This document shows, piece after piece, positions 33,724 to 42,559 of a stretch of DNA of 64,000 bases. The DNA is from JBJXGV01 sp046160485. GTDB lineage: Bacteria > Orphanbacterota > Orphanbacteria > JBJXGV01. Location: assembly GCA_046160485.1 (NCBI GenBank), contig JBJXGV010000073.1, forward strand, positions 1 to 64,000. Direction: 5' to 3'. How positions within the stretch are numbered: the stretch's first letter is position 1; the number at the start of each line of letters is the position of its first letter. Position numbers and translations under genes: made by a program. Under the pieces are notes generated by a model. That model had not been told where the DNA came from, ran no database searches, and saw nothing but the letters and a program-made list of their open reading frames with translations.

Positions 33724-35859
33724 TTGAGGCAGAGCGATTACTTTTCGCACCCATCGGTCGACGAACAAGAGTACGAGGCATGGGCGGCGAAAATCGCCAG
33801 CGGCGATGTCGTGGGCTCCGGCGTGTTCTACGCGTCGCCGGTCTACCCGTACTTTCTCGGCGCGCTGTTCCGAATTTTCGGCGAAGATCTCTTCATTCCG
33901 CGGGTCGTGCAGGTTGTCATTGGCGCGGCTCGCGCGCCGATCGCCGCCGCGTTTGCCGCCTTGTCATTCGGGCCCGCGATCGGTGTTGCGACGGGCGTCA
34001 TCGTCGCGCTCTACCGGACGACGCTGTTCTACGACGTCTTCCTCCTCAAAGAATCGCTCGCGCTTTTCATTCAGGACATCGCGCTCTTCGCGCTCGCGCT
34101 TGTGCTGTGGCGCGCACGTCGCCGCACCGCGTCGGCGGCCGGCGAGGTGTCGGTGCGCGCGCTCGTCCTGAGCGGCTTCCTCATGGGGCTTGCGGCTCTC
34201 GCGCGCGAGTATCTCGCGCCGCTGATCGCGTGCGGCGCGGCGATTCTCGCGCTGCACGTACGCGCACTCGAACGCGGCGCGCCTATGAGCGTGCCGGCGG
34301 AGAGGGCTACCTCCGGCCTCGCGAGTTGGCGCTCGCCGGCGCGCGCGGCCGCGCTCTTCGCCGCTGGCGCGGCGATCGCGCTCTTTCCGGTCGCCATCCG
34401 CAACCTTGTCGTCGGCGGCGAATTCGTCCTCCTGTCGGCGCAAGGCGGGCAGAATCTCTATCTCGGCAACAGCCTCGCGAACCACACGGGGCTCGTGACG
34501 TTTCCGGCAAACGTCCGCTCTGACCCGATGACGCTCGAGCAGGATTTTCGCGCACTCGCGTCGCATCGCGTTGGGCGCGCGCTCGGCCCGACCGAGGCGT
34601 CGAACTACTGGCTGCGAGAGTCGCTGCGCGAGATGGGCTCTAATCCCACGCACGCGATCACGCTTCTCGCACGCAAGGCGCTTTTGTCGATCAGCGCTTT
34701 CGAGGTGCCCAACGTACTTTCCATCGGCTACTTCTCGCGCATCTCGCATTCGCTCGCGTGGAATCCTGTTCGCTTCGGCCTTCTGTTTCCACTCGCGGCG
34801 CTCGGCATTGCGGCGGCGCTTCGCGATCGCGAGAGGCGTTCGAGCGCGGCGCCCGCCCTCGCGGCGCTTGCCGTGGTCTTCTTCGCACTCGTCGCGTTTT
34901 ACGTCTCCGATCGATACCGTCTGCCGGCTGTGATGCCGCTGGCGATGTTCGCTGCGATCGGCGCCGCGTCGATGTGGCGCGTCGTCGTCGCGGATCTCGC
35001 ACGCGCGCCGCGACGAATCGGACGCGCCGCGATCTCCTGCGCCATCGTTGTCGCGTTCGCCGCTCTTTCGAGACTGCCGCTTCTCCCGGAGGGAAGCCGC
35101 GGCGAAGCGATGCCGCCCGCGAATCTCGGGAACTCGCTCGCGAAGGAGGGGCGATACGAAGAAGCGATCGCCCGCTACAACGAGGCGTTCGCAATCGAGC
35201 CCGACACCGACTTCGCGCTCTACGGAATCGCGGTCGTTTACGGCGATCTCGGCCGCCACGCGGAAGCCGTCGACGCCTTTCGGAAATACATCGCGAAGAA
35301 TCCCTACAGCGCGCAGGCGTACTACAGTCTTGGCAACACCTACTTCGAGATGGGACGGCCGGACACGGCGCTCATGGCGTTCGAAGCCGCGGTGCGGCTC
35401 GAACCGTATTACGCGGAAGCGCATTTCAACATGGGCGCCGTACGCCACGGCCTCGGTGAGCTTGGCGGCGCAATCGATGCGTACGAGGCGGCGACGCGCG
35501 CGGCCCCCAATCTTTGGCGTGCGTGGAATAACCTGGGAGTTGCGCTGCTTGCCGTTGGGCGGCGCGAGGAGGGCGTCGCGGCGTTGGAGCGAGCACTCGC
35601 CGACACCGGGTACGTCGAGCCGCGAATGAATCTTGCGGATTGTGTACTGCGCGACGACGCCGCGCGCGCGTCCGAGCTTTATGGCTGGGTGCTTGCGCGC
35701 GAGAAAAATACCGACGCGTTGCTCGGCCTTGCGCGTGCTCGAGCGAGCCTCGGCGATGCCGCCGCCGCGCGAATGCACCTCGAACTCTTCTTGCGCGTCG
35801 CTCCGCCCGACGATGCGCGCCGCGCCGGGGCCGAGGATCTCCTTCGAACGCTCGGCTAG
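33724..35859 (+). CDS. GT-C-type membrane glycosyltransferase with C-terminal TPR domain
   Basis: Residues 1 to about 450 carry about 10 membrane helices with the ArnT/PMT-like pattern (acidic first loop VDEQEYEAWAAKIASGD, then YPYFLGALFRIFGEDL). The last 230 residues are TPR repeats (PANLGNSLAKEGRYEEAIAR, AYYSLGNTYFEMGRPDTALM). It probably transfers a lipid-linked sugar on the periplasmic side. The first standard start is TTG 33724, but the true start is probably the ACG at 33652 after AGGAGG, since 24 further codons encode the missing first TM helix (TLAILFALALIPRIALLAEL). A paralogue at 48593 has that helix. It overlaps the convergent gene by 4 nt. Confidence 0.75.
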   Translation: MRQSDYFSHPSVDEQEYEAWAAKIASGDVVGSGVFYASPVYPYFLGALFRIFGEDLFIPRVVQVVIGAARAPIAAAFAALSFGPAIGVATGVIVALYRTTLFYDVFLLKESLALFIQDIALFALALVLWRARRRTASAAGEVSVRALVLSGFLMGLAALAREYLAPLIACGAAILALHVRALERGAPMSVPAERATSGLASWRSPARAAALFAAGAAIALFPVAIRNLVVGGEFVLLSAQGGQNLYLGNSLANHTGLVTFPANVRSDPMTLEQDFRALASHRVGRALGPTEASNYWLRESLREMGSNPTHAITLLARKALLSISAFEVPNVLSIGYFSRISHSLAWNPVRFGLLFPLAALGIAAALRDRERRSSAAPALAALAVVFFALVAFYVSDRYRLPAVMPLAMFAAIGAASMWRVVVADLARAPRRIGRAAISCAIVVAFAALSRLPLLPEGSRGEAMPPANLGNSLAKEGRYEEAIARYNEAFAIEPDTDFALYGIAVVYGDLGRHAEAVDAFRKYIAKNPYSAQAYYSLGNTYFEMGRPDTALMAFEAAVRLEPYYAEAHFNMGAVRHGLGELGGAIDAYEAATRAAPNLWRAWNNLGVALLAVGRREEGVAALERALADTGYVEPRMNLADCVLRDDAARASELYGWVLAREKNTDALLGLARARASLGDAAAARMHLELFLRVAPPDDARRAGAEDLLRTLG

Positions 35860-38297
35860 CGCGACGCGCCGGCCGCGCCCGGCGCGAGAAACGCCAACCG
35901 TTGGCGTACAGCGTCGACGCCGGGTGAGAGCGCGAGCGCTTCGCGGTAGGCCGCCACCGCGTCATCGCGTCGGCCGCGGGCCTCGAGCGCGAGTCCGCGC
36001 GCGAAGTGAAGCTCCGCGTAGTGCGGGTACTTCGCCCGCGCGCGCGCGATGATCGATTCCGCGTCATCGAGGCGGCCCGCTTGAATCTCGATGAGTGCAC
36101 GGCGAATCAACGCCTCGATCGCGTCGGGCGAGCGCGCGAGCACCGCGTCGTAAGTACGCGCCGCTTCGGCGTAGTCGCCCGCCGACTCGAATGCAGCCGC
36201 GCGCTGCGCCGCGGCGAAGCGTGCGTTGCGCGCGCCGATAACGATCGCGGAGCGCTCATCCGGGAAGACATCGCCCGCATCGCCGAGAAGCGCGGGATCA
36301 AAGATTTCCGAGTAGGGGAGCGCGATCGCGCTCGGCGGCAGCGCGCCGGAGGCCGGCGCGTCGAGTTCAACGCGAAACAATCGAAAGTACGAGTCTTGAT
36401 AGACAGGCGTGAAGCGCGTCAATTGTTCGGGATGAAAGTGGAAAAGATACGCGGCGCACGATGTCGAGACGCGCATCCGATCCGCCATATAGCGGTACGA
36501 TTCCTTCGTGGTGTCGAGAAGCAGGTTCGCCTGATAGAGGAAGTACCGCGCGTTCCATTCCGCGCAGAGATTCCACATCTCCTCCTCGGTGCCGTAGAGG
36601 GCAGCTCGCATGCGCCGTTCCTTTGCGCGCAGAGTGCTCGACTCGAACATCGAGTGAAGTGGAACCGGGTGCTCCGTGTCGGTGAGCACCATCGGGCCCG
36701 TCGGAAACCAGGTGAGAATCGCGTCGCGTTCCGGGATCTGCGATCGGACCCATGCAGCAAGCCGCGGATTCTCTCCCGGGTTCGTGACGGCCTCCGCGGG
36801 TCCCGTCCCAAAGCTCGACTCGACCCAGCGGCGCCACGGATTCTGATCTTGAAAGGCGCGCAGATACGCGATCTCGCAGTTTCCGAGTAGAGCCAGCGCG
36901 AGAAACGCGAAGCGTCGATGCCGCGGAGCCACGCTCTCCACCACGGCGGGTACGAGAATCGCGGCGAAAAAGACGAGAAAAACGATCATCCGCTCGACAA
37001 GAAGAAAACTCGCCGCAAAAAACAGCGCGAGGAGGAGCGCGAACACGCGCGGTGTGTCGATCTGGGTGCGCAGGAGTACGCGAGCGCCCGCGATGAGTGA
37101 CGCCGGTCCCCACAACAACATCGTCGACAATGACAGCAGCGCGGTCGCTGCGTTCGGCGAGTTGAACGGGCCGACCCAAAAGACGCGTGCCGCATCGGAG
37201 AGAAGCGCCGGGTTGTCGGGCTTAGCGCCGAGGAAGCGGAGTTTCGCGAGGATGAGCCCGGAGACGTGCGCGTACTCGCCCTCGCCGCTTGGGAGAATGC
37301 GAGCCGCCGCCATCGCAACTCCGAACGCCGCGCATATCCATGCGGCGGAGACGACTCGCCCCGGACCACTCTTCCGCCAGAGCGCGAGCATGATCGCGAG
37401 CGCGGCAACCAGGATGAACCCTGTCGAGAGCAGGAACTTCTTCGCAAGCAGAACGGGGACCGCGACGCCGGAAACGATGAGCACGAGCGATAACACCGTG
37501 AGCGTCCAGCGCAGCGCCGAGGCCTCCGCTGGCGTGCGGTCGGATTCGATCGTGGTGGGCGCGAGTCTCCGCGTTGCGATAAGCGTTGCCCAAAGTACGA
37601 GCGCGAATGCGAGCAGGTAAAATCGCGCAAGATGCCAGGTCGCAAGCCCGAGCGCGAGCGTTACGGCGGCGCCAACCGCAAGGCCGCGGCTCCTTCGCCC
37701 GCCCCTCCACGCTGCGATGAAGAACGCGAACGACGCGAAGAGAAATGGCAGTGTGAAATCCTCGCGGACGAAATTCCAGATCGTCCTGCTGATCGATGCG
37801 GGTGACAGCGCGTAGGCGAGCGCGGCCACGAGCCCCGCTGCTGACGTTCGCCACAACGCGCGTGCGGCGAAGAACGCGGCCGCGATCGAAAGACTGGACC
37901 ACGCCGCGATGAATCCAGCGAGGTAGACGTGAAAAGGCGCGCCGCCGAGAAGCGGACGCAGTGCGCGGTACGAGAGTCCCGCGGCGTATTCCATCCCCAT
38001 CGTGAACTCGCGAAGCGGAGCGACGCCTTCGGGCCATTGTGCGTCGCGATCGATTTCTGGGACAGCGACTCCCTGCGCGATCATTCGCGCGTAGCGATAG
38101 TGGAACGCCGACTCCGACCAGAAGATACCCGTGTCGTCTTGCGAAGCGAAGCGAGGGGATTCGAGGAAAGCTCGGTACTTGTAGGTCGTGCTCGCGAGAA
38201 TGATCGCGAGGAGCGCGACGATGACGATAGGCCGGAGTTGCTGGTGTGTCGCCGCGCTCGCGCTCGCGGCGGCGTTGACATGGGGCGGCACCGTCAT
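35856..38297 (-). CDS. STT3-like GT-C membrane protein with TPR tail
   Basis: An 813-aa protein. About 12 TM helices (25 to about 480) with two acidic loop motifs: SQDDTGIFW in the first periplasmic loop and VPEIDRDAQWPEGV after the second segment, resembling the oligosaccharyltransferase STT3/AglB family (R-Y-A...G...D...P-G). A soluble region includes ILTWFPTGPMVLTDTEHPVP, where STT3 has WWDYG, so the diagnostic motif is absent. TPR repeats end the protein (about 690-805). It may glycosylate proteins or make a surface polymer; substrate unknown. The ATG has TATAGT 8 nt upstream and no Shine-Dalgarno. Confidence 0.7.
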   Translation of the reverse strand: MTVPPHVNAAASASAATHQQLRPIVIVALLAIILASTTYKYRAFLESPRFASQDDTGIFWSESAFHYRYARMIAQGVAVPEIDRDAQWPEGVAPLREFTMGMEYAAGLSYRALRPLLGGAPFHVYLAGFIAAWSSLSIAAAFFAARALWRTSAAGLVAALAYALSPASISRTIWNFVREDFTLPFLFASFAFFIAAWRGGRRSRGLAVGAAVTLALGLATWHLARFYLLAFALVLWATLIATRRLAPTTIESDRTPAEASALRWTLTVLSLVLIVSGVAVPVLLAKKFLLSTGFILVAALAIMLALWRKSGPGRVVSAAWICAAFGVAMAAARILPSGEGEYAHVSGLILAKLRFLGAKPDNPALLSDAARVFWVGPFNSPNAATALLSLSTMLLWGPASLIAGARVLLRTQIDTPRVFALLLALFFAASFLLVERMIVFLVFFAAILVPAVVESVAPRHRRFAFLALALLGNCEIAYLRAFQDQNPWRRWVESSFGTGPAEAVTNPGENPRLAAWVRSQIPERDAILTWFPTGPMVLTDTEHPVPLHSMFESSTLRAKERRMRAALYGTEEEMWNLCAEWNARYFLYQANLLLDTTKESYRYMADRMRVSTSCAAYLFHFHPEQLTRFTPVYQDSYFRLFRVELDAPASGALPPSAIALPYSEIFDPALLGDAGDVFPDERSAIVIGARNARFAAAQRAAAFESAGDYAEAARTYDAVLARSPDAIEALIRRALIEIQAGRLDDAESIIARARAKYPHYAELHFARGLALEARGRRDDAVAAYREALALSPGVDAVRQRLAFLAPGAAGASR

Positions 38298-38305
38298 GCG
38301 ATGCG

Positions 38306-38311
38306 ACTATA
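38306..38311 (-). promoter_or_regulatory. -10-like TATAGT before the STT3-like gene
   Basis: TATAGT on the minus strand, 8 nt before the ATG, without a Shine-Dalgarno site. It is one of the apparent leaderless starts. Confidence 0.45.
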
Positions 38312-38349
38312 CACGCTCGGGATGATGCCTTGTCTTCGAAGGGGCGGTG

Positions 38350-41300
38350 TTACTCGAGACCGTAGCGGGCGATCTTATTCTTCAGACCGCGGCGCGTAAG
38401 GCCGAGCGCGGCGGCGGCGCGGCACTTGTTCCCCTTGTGCGTGCGCAGCGCCTCCCGAACCAAGCGAGTCTCGATCTCTTCGACGACATCCGCGAGCCGC
38501 TTGCCTCGGCCGCCGGAGACAAGGGTCTCGCTCACGGGATTGCCGACGGTTTCGTCGGAGAGGTCGCGCGCATCGACGAGGGCGTCGGATGAATTGAGCG
38601 CGACCGCTCGTTCGACTTCATTCTCGAGGTCGCGAATGTTGCCAGGCCAATCGTGGCTCTCGATGCACTCCATCGCTTCGTCGGAGAAACGAATGCCGGA
38701 CTTCTTCATCTTCGTTTGGAAGGTGTTGAGGAAATGCTCGACGAGCATCGGAATGTCTTCGCGGCGCTCGCGCAGCGCGGGCAACGCGATCGCGATGACG
38801 CGGAGGCGATAGTAGAGGTCCTTCAAGAACTCGCCCTTTTCGACTTGCCCGCGAAGCTCGCGATTGGCCGCGACTATGATGCGGCAGTCGACCTTCTTCA
38901 CTGTCGTCGAGCCGACAGGCTTGATCTCGCGGCGGTCGACAACCCGCAGCAGTCGTTCTTGGAAATTGCGGCTCGTCTTGTCGATCTCGTCGATGAAGAC
39001 CGTGCCGCCGTTGGCGATCTCGAAGAGCCCGCGCTTCTCCGTACCCGCACCGGTGAATGCGTTCCGCGCGTGACCGAAGAGCTCGCTCTCGAGGATTGTC
39101 TCGGAGAGATCGGCGCAGTTGATCGTGACGAACGGCCCGTCGCTCCAGCGGCTGATCTCGTACGCAAGAAGCCCCTTGCCGGTGCCGGTCTCGCCCTGAA
39201 GCAGAATCGTCGACGATGCGCCGGCGACCTTCTTCAGCATTTCAAGGATGTCGAGCATCCGGCGACTGCGCGTGACCACCGCAGCGAAGGGCGATTCCGC
39301 CGGCGCTTCGGTGCTGGCGAGTGCCGCGTCGTCCGACACCAGGAGTCCGCGAAGGATGGACCCCGCCGCAACCACGAAATGAAGTTCGAGCCGGCCGAAA
39401 GGCAGCCGGTCGTCGCTGGCGCTCCGGTCGACGTACAACAGCCCGGCCCGGCGGCCCGCCTCCATGATTGGAACGATGATGTACGAAAGAACGTCCGCTT
39501 CGCCGCCGGAGAACTCGCCGTAGGAGATAACGGCCTCGCCATTCTCCAGTCGCTCGCGATGGCGCTCGGCGATCGAGCGGCAAAGACCACGCGCAGTCGG
39601 AAGGGCGACACCGTGGAGTGCCCGGACGCTTAGGCGCATCCCGTCGGACGCGGCGACGAACGCGCGATCCGCGCGCGCCGACTCGACGACCAGCGCGAGG
39701 ACACTGGAAAGATCGGCGCCCGTCGCATGCGCGGAACGCCGGAGGTTCAAGAACTCCAAGTCGAGAGACGCTGTGTTCTGTGCGGTTTCCGTCTCGAGTT
39801 GCCGGCGCAGCGCGTCAATCTCGCGCAGCGCGACGTCGTCCGCTACCTGCGCGTTTGCGCGTTCGGCTTCGCGGAGCAGGCTGAGCGCCTCGAGATTGTT
39901 ATGAAGCGACATCTCGACGCGGGCGCGTTCGATGAGAACTCCGCCGGCTTCCTGCGCGAGTCCGAGTCCACGGAAGAGTGCTTCCGCGCGAATGAGGTGG
40001 TTGCGGGCATCTGATGCGGAGCACCAGAGGCCTTCGCGGACGCGGCCCGCTTCGCGGAGAGTGCGCGCGAGTTCGAGCGGCGCGCCGAGCCTTTCGGCGT
40101 GGTGAATCGCGCGCGTGAACGCTGAGCGCGCCCGGTTCTTCTCGCCGCGTGTATGGAAAACGATGCCCAGAACCCGCAACGCAGCGCCCGCGAGTCTCCG
40201 GTCCTCGGTTCGCGCGGCCGCGCCGTACGCACGGCGCGCGGTGTCGAACGCGTCGTCGAGTTGATTGCGATGAATGAGAATTTCGGCGACGCGGCGCTGG
40301 ACGTCGGCATCGTGATCGGTCGGGCCCGACGAGATACTGCGTGAAATGTCGAGCGCCTCCCGGAATCGCAGCATCGCTCCGTCAAAATCGCCGCGCGCGG
40401 CAGCCAGCGCACCCGCTTCCTCGACCGCGGCGGCGGACTCGCGGCGCGCGCCACCCTCGCGGGTCGATGCGATGGCTTCACGAACGAGTTGCTCTGCTCG
40501 GTAGAACGAGCGACACCACCGCTCGATTCGAGCAAGCCCGAGCGATGCCCGCGCGACGCCGATCGCATCGCCAATGTTGCGACTCATTTTGAGGCTGCGG
40601 TCGAAGAGCGACCTGGCGCTTCCCCAGTCGCCGGTATGCGAGTAGACGATCCCCAGGTTCAAGCAACGACGCGCCGTCTGGGAGTAGTTGCCGAGCGATT
40701 CGTCGATCTCGGCCGCACGGCGCAAGCACGAGATCGCGGACTGCCACTGCCCGAGGTTGTTATACACGACGCCCAGGCTGTTGAGCGCTTTCGCGGCACC
40801 TGCTTGATCTTCCGTCCGGCGGTATGTCGCCAACCCATCTTGGAAGAAGTGCTCGGCATCGCGTAGCCGACCCTCGCGAAGATACACAGCACCCACGTTC
40901 AGTTGGAGAAACGCGACTTCGGATTGCTCGTTCGTGTTCTTGAGTTTCTCGAGCGCGAGAAGCCCATGCTCGAGCGCATCAGTATGCTCGCCGCGCTTGC
41001 GGTGGATCTGCGCGAGAAACGCGTGCGCGTGACCAGCGGCGAGAGGATCAACGCTCGACGCGGCGCGAGTCTCCGACAGCGCGCGCGAGCCCGAAGAGAG
41101 TGCCCCGTCGAGGTCGCCGAGTCCGGCACGGGCGCGGCCCGTCTTGAGTTCGATGCCGGCACGGCGTGCCGGCTCGATTGCGGGCCAATCGGGATGTTCA
41201 AGGATGCTGGTGAACTGAGCAAGCGCAAGCGCGTAGCTCTCCGACGTGAGGAACAGATCCCCAACGCGTTCTAGGGAATCAATTGTCCCTTCTTCCCCAA

Positions 41301-41367
41301 TTTGCCGGGGAATGTCGGCTACTCGCTGGACCTCGTCATGAGGCCCGTGATGATTGGGTCTTTCCAC
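38350..41367 (-). CDS. TPR-GAF-AAA+-Fis transcriptional regulator of the sigma-54 activator type
   Basis: A 1005-aa regulator. TPR/tetratricopeptide array about 30-510, GAF-like domain about 540-675, AAA+ domain about 690-930 (Walker A GETGTGKG 725-732, Walker B TVFIDEID 789-796, R-finger region RLLRVVD), and a Fis-type HTH at 970-1005 (RAAAALGLTRRGLKNKIARYG). The sigma-54 contact loop reads NAFTGA (769-774) instead of GAFTGA, so contact with sigma-54 may be altered. GTG start with a weak GGAG. It is probably triggered by a protein ligand through the TPRs. A sigma-54-like promoter lies 1 kb away before a small membrane-protein gene. Confidence 0.85.
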   Translation of the reverse strand: MERPNHHGPHDEVQRVADIPRQIGEEGTIDSLERVGDLFLTSESYALALAQFTSILEHPDWPAIEPARRAGIELKTGRARAGLGDLDGALSSGSRALSETRAASSVDPLAAGHAHAFLAQIHRKRGEHTDALEHGLLALEKLKNTNEQSEVAFLQLNVGAVYLREGRLRDAEHFFQDGLATYRRTEDQAGAAKALNSLGVVYNNLGQWQSAISCLRRAAEIDESLGNYSQTARRCLNLGIVYSHTGDWGSARSLFDRSLKMSRNIGDAIGVARASLGLARIERWCRSFYRAEQLVREAIASTREGGARRESAAAVEEAGALAAARGDFDGAMLRFREALDISRSISSGPTDHDADVQRRVAEILIHRNQLDDAFDTARRAYGAAARTEDRRLAGAALRVLGIVFHTRGEKNRARSAFTRAIHHAERLGAPLELARTLREAGRVREGLWCSASDARNHLIRAEALFRGLGLAQEAGGVLIERARVEMSLHNNLEALSLLREAERANAQVADDVALREIDALRRQLETETAQNTASLDLEFLNLRRSAHATGADLSSVLALVVESARADRAFVAASDGMRLSVRALHGVALPTARGLCRSIAERHRERLENGEAVISYGEFSGGEADVLSYIIVPIMEAGRRAGLLYVDRSASDDRLPFGRLELHFVVAAGSILRGLLVSDDAALASTEAPAESPFAAVVTRSRRMLDILEMLKKVAGASSTILLQGETGTGKGLLAYEISRWSDGPFVTINCADLSETILESELFGHARNAFTGAGTEKRGLFEIANGGTVFIDEIDKTSRNFQERLLRVVDRREIKPVGSTTVKKVDCRIIVAANRELRGQVEKGEFLKDLYYRLRVIAIALPALRERREDIPMLVEHFLNTFQTKMKKSGIRFSDEAMECIESHDWPGNIRDLENEVERAVALNSSDALVDARDLSDETVGNPVSETLVSGGRGKRLADVVEEIETRLVREALRTHKGNKCRAAAALGLTRRGLKNKIARYGLE

Positions 41368-41468
41368 GTTCTCCGCGCTCCCGCTCCGCGGGCATGAGTA
41401 ACGGACCCGTTTCGATTTTTTGCGCTACGCCCTGTTTCCCGCTCCAAGTCACCCAACACTAACGTGCG

Positions 41469-41741
41469 TTAGAAGCTGATTCTCCTGAGAAAGTCCTTGA
41501 GTAGGAACGACTCGATCCAACGCAGCGCACTGATCTCGGCCGCGTAGCGTTCCATCCCGGAGAGCTTCGACGCGCGGCTCTCTTTCGGGTTCTCAACAAT
41601 GGCGTGTCCTCGCAAGTCGAGCCCAGTGGGATCGACGTCTCCGCCAGTCGGCGGCGCAGAGAACGCACTGTGAGTACCAGCCCCGATAAAGAGCGATGTG
41701 ATGGTGATGATGAGGAGCAGGGAGATGATCTTGCGGATCAT
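41469..41741 (-). CDS. Small secreted protein, unknown
   Basis: A 90-aa protein with a strong signal peptide (RKIISLLLIITITSLFIGAG...FSA, cleavage about 28-29). The mature part is about 60 residues, with PPTGGDVDPTGLDLRGH and an amphipathic end (LRWIESFLLKDFLRRISF). No family recognised. AGGAG stands 5-6 nt before the ATG. A near-perfect sigma-70 promoter and a palindrome lie upstream, so it should be well expressed. It is 101 bp upstream of the TPR-GAF-AAA+ regulator on the same strand and may be cotranscribed. Confidence 0.65.
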   Translation of the reverse strand: MIRKIISLLLIITITSLFIGAGTHSAFSAPPTGGDVDPTGLDLRGHAIVENPKESRASKLSGMERYAAEISALRWIESFLLKDFLRRISF

Positions 41742-41775
41742 GATTTCTCCTCCCAGCTGAGTGGGGATGAATCAC

Positions 41776-41799
41776 TTGGGAAGTCATAGAACTTCCCAA
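41776..41799 (-). promoter_or_regulatory. Perfect 9-bp inverted repeat in the leader of the small secreted gene
   Basis: TTGGGAAGT-N6-ACTTCCCAA lies just downstream of the expected transcription start and about 34 nt before the ATG. It could be a repressor operator or an mRNA hairpin. Confidence 0.5.
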
Positions 41800-41809
41800 A
41801 ACGTGGGCG

Positions 41810-41839
41810 ATTATAGGCCGCTGCTCAGAAAAGTGTCAA
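41810..41839 (-). promoter_or_regulatory. Near-consensus sigma-70 promoter
   Basis: On the minus strand TTGACA (41839-41834), an 18-nt spacer and TATAAT (41815-41810). Both hexamers are perfect. It drives the 90-aa secreted protein gene, with a leader of about 60 nt. Confidence 0.8.
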
Positions 41840-41953
41840 GGAAGCGTTTACGCAACGGTCTTGTGTTTGGCCCATTCTGCTAATCGGCATTCAATTCCTT
41901 GTACTGAAGCATCTAACGGATTCGCGAACGCCACGGCCCAGTCGGAAATCGAA

Positions 41954-41986
41954 CCGGGGTGGATCGTGTTCCCCGATCCACCCCGG
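41954..41986 (-). terminator. Perfect 12-bp hairpin, probable terminator
   Basis: Arms 41954-41965 and 41975-41986 (CCGGGGTGGATC and its complement), 9-nt loop. On the minus strand a loose T-rich tail (TTCGATTT) follows. It lies about 100 nt after the small membrane-protein gene. Confidence 0.5.
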
Positions 41987-42087
41987 CCCCGTCAGGAATC
42001 GCGCATGCGTCCCGACGTGCAAACTTGTAACGAGCAGCTATAGGTGTCCTTTCTGTGCCTTCCGGCTTATCCCAAGCATGATAGTCG

Positions 42088-42270
42088 TTAAGCCTTAAGC
42101 GCGACTGGCTTCCTTGCCGGTACGACGCTCGGGATTTCGCGGAAAGGGAAGTCCTCAGGCATGTCGTCCACAGCCTCTTCCCAACCCCGGTTGACTCCGC
42201 AGAAACGGGCGACGACCACGGCAAGGATCACGTAGGCCAAGACGAGCGCGAATGCTACAACGTACATCAT
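42088..42270 (-). CDS. Small single-pass membrane protein, paralogue of the protein at 50844-51065
   Basis: A 60-aa protein: one TM helix (about 3-23), then VVARFCGVNRGWEEAVDDMP and a basic/Pro-rich tail. The motif VVARxCxxNxxWExxVDxxP is shared with the 73-aa protein at 50844-51065, so the two are a small family that I cannot name. Start ATG (ATGATG) with AGGTGA 7 nt upstream. A sigma-54-type promoter lies about 50 nt upstream. Confidence 0.7.
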   Translation of the reverse strand: MMYVVAFALVLAYVILAVVVARFCGVNRGWEEAVDDMPEDFPFREIPSVVPARKPVALKA

Positions 42271-42320
42271 GTAAGTTCACCTCCCTCCAATTGGTAGCCC
42301 GTTCTATGCCATGTGGTATA

Positions 42321-42336
42321 GCACTACGCGTGCCAA
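42321..42336 (-). promoter_or_regulatory. Sigma-54-type -24/-12 promoter
   Basis: Minus strand TTGGCACGCGTAGTGCT (through 42320): GG and GC separated by exactly 10 nt, one mismatch from TGGCACG-N4-TTGC. The start would fall near 42310, about 40 nt before the small membrane-protein ATG. An AAA+ regulator with an altered GAFTGA loop lies at 38.4-41.4 kb. Confidence 0.55.
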
Positions 42337-42559
42337 CTCCGAGCGTGCCGATCGTCGCTCCGCGATGATGCCCGCAATACGAGACCCATGACTAACCCTC
42401 AATTTTTGATTCGGTTAAGTGTTGACGATGTTCGGCAGGCGACTCCGGCGGCTTGGTGTCCCCGGCGTGAATTCAAGCGCGCGAGTGGCCGCTGTAAACC
42501 TGATGCTCGACGATGGGAGAGGCAGTACCCATTTCCGATACGAACGGGCGCAAGCCGCG

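Larger units (their letters stand above)
41742..42087. other. Intergenic region with promoter, palindrome and terminator
   Basis: 346 bp between the small secreted and small membrane-protein genes. It contains the palindrome, the TTGACA/TATAAT promoter and the hairpin listed separately. No other coding sequence is supported. Confidence 0.7.
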
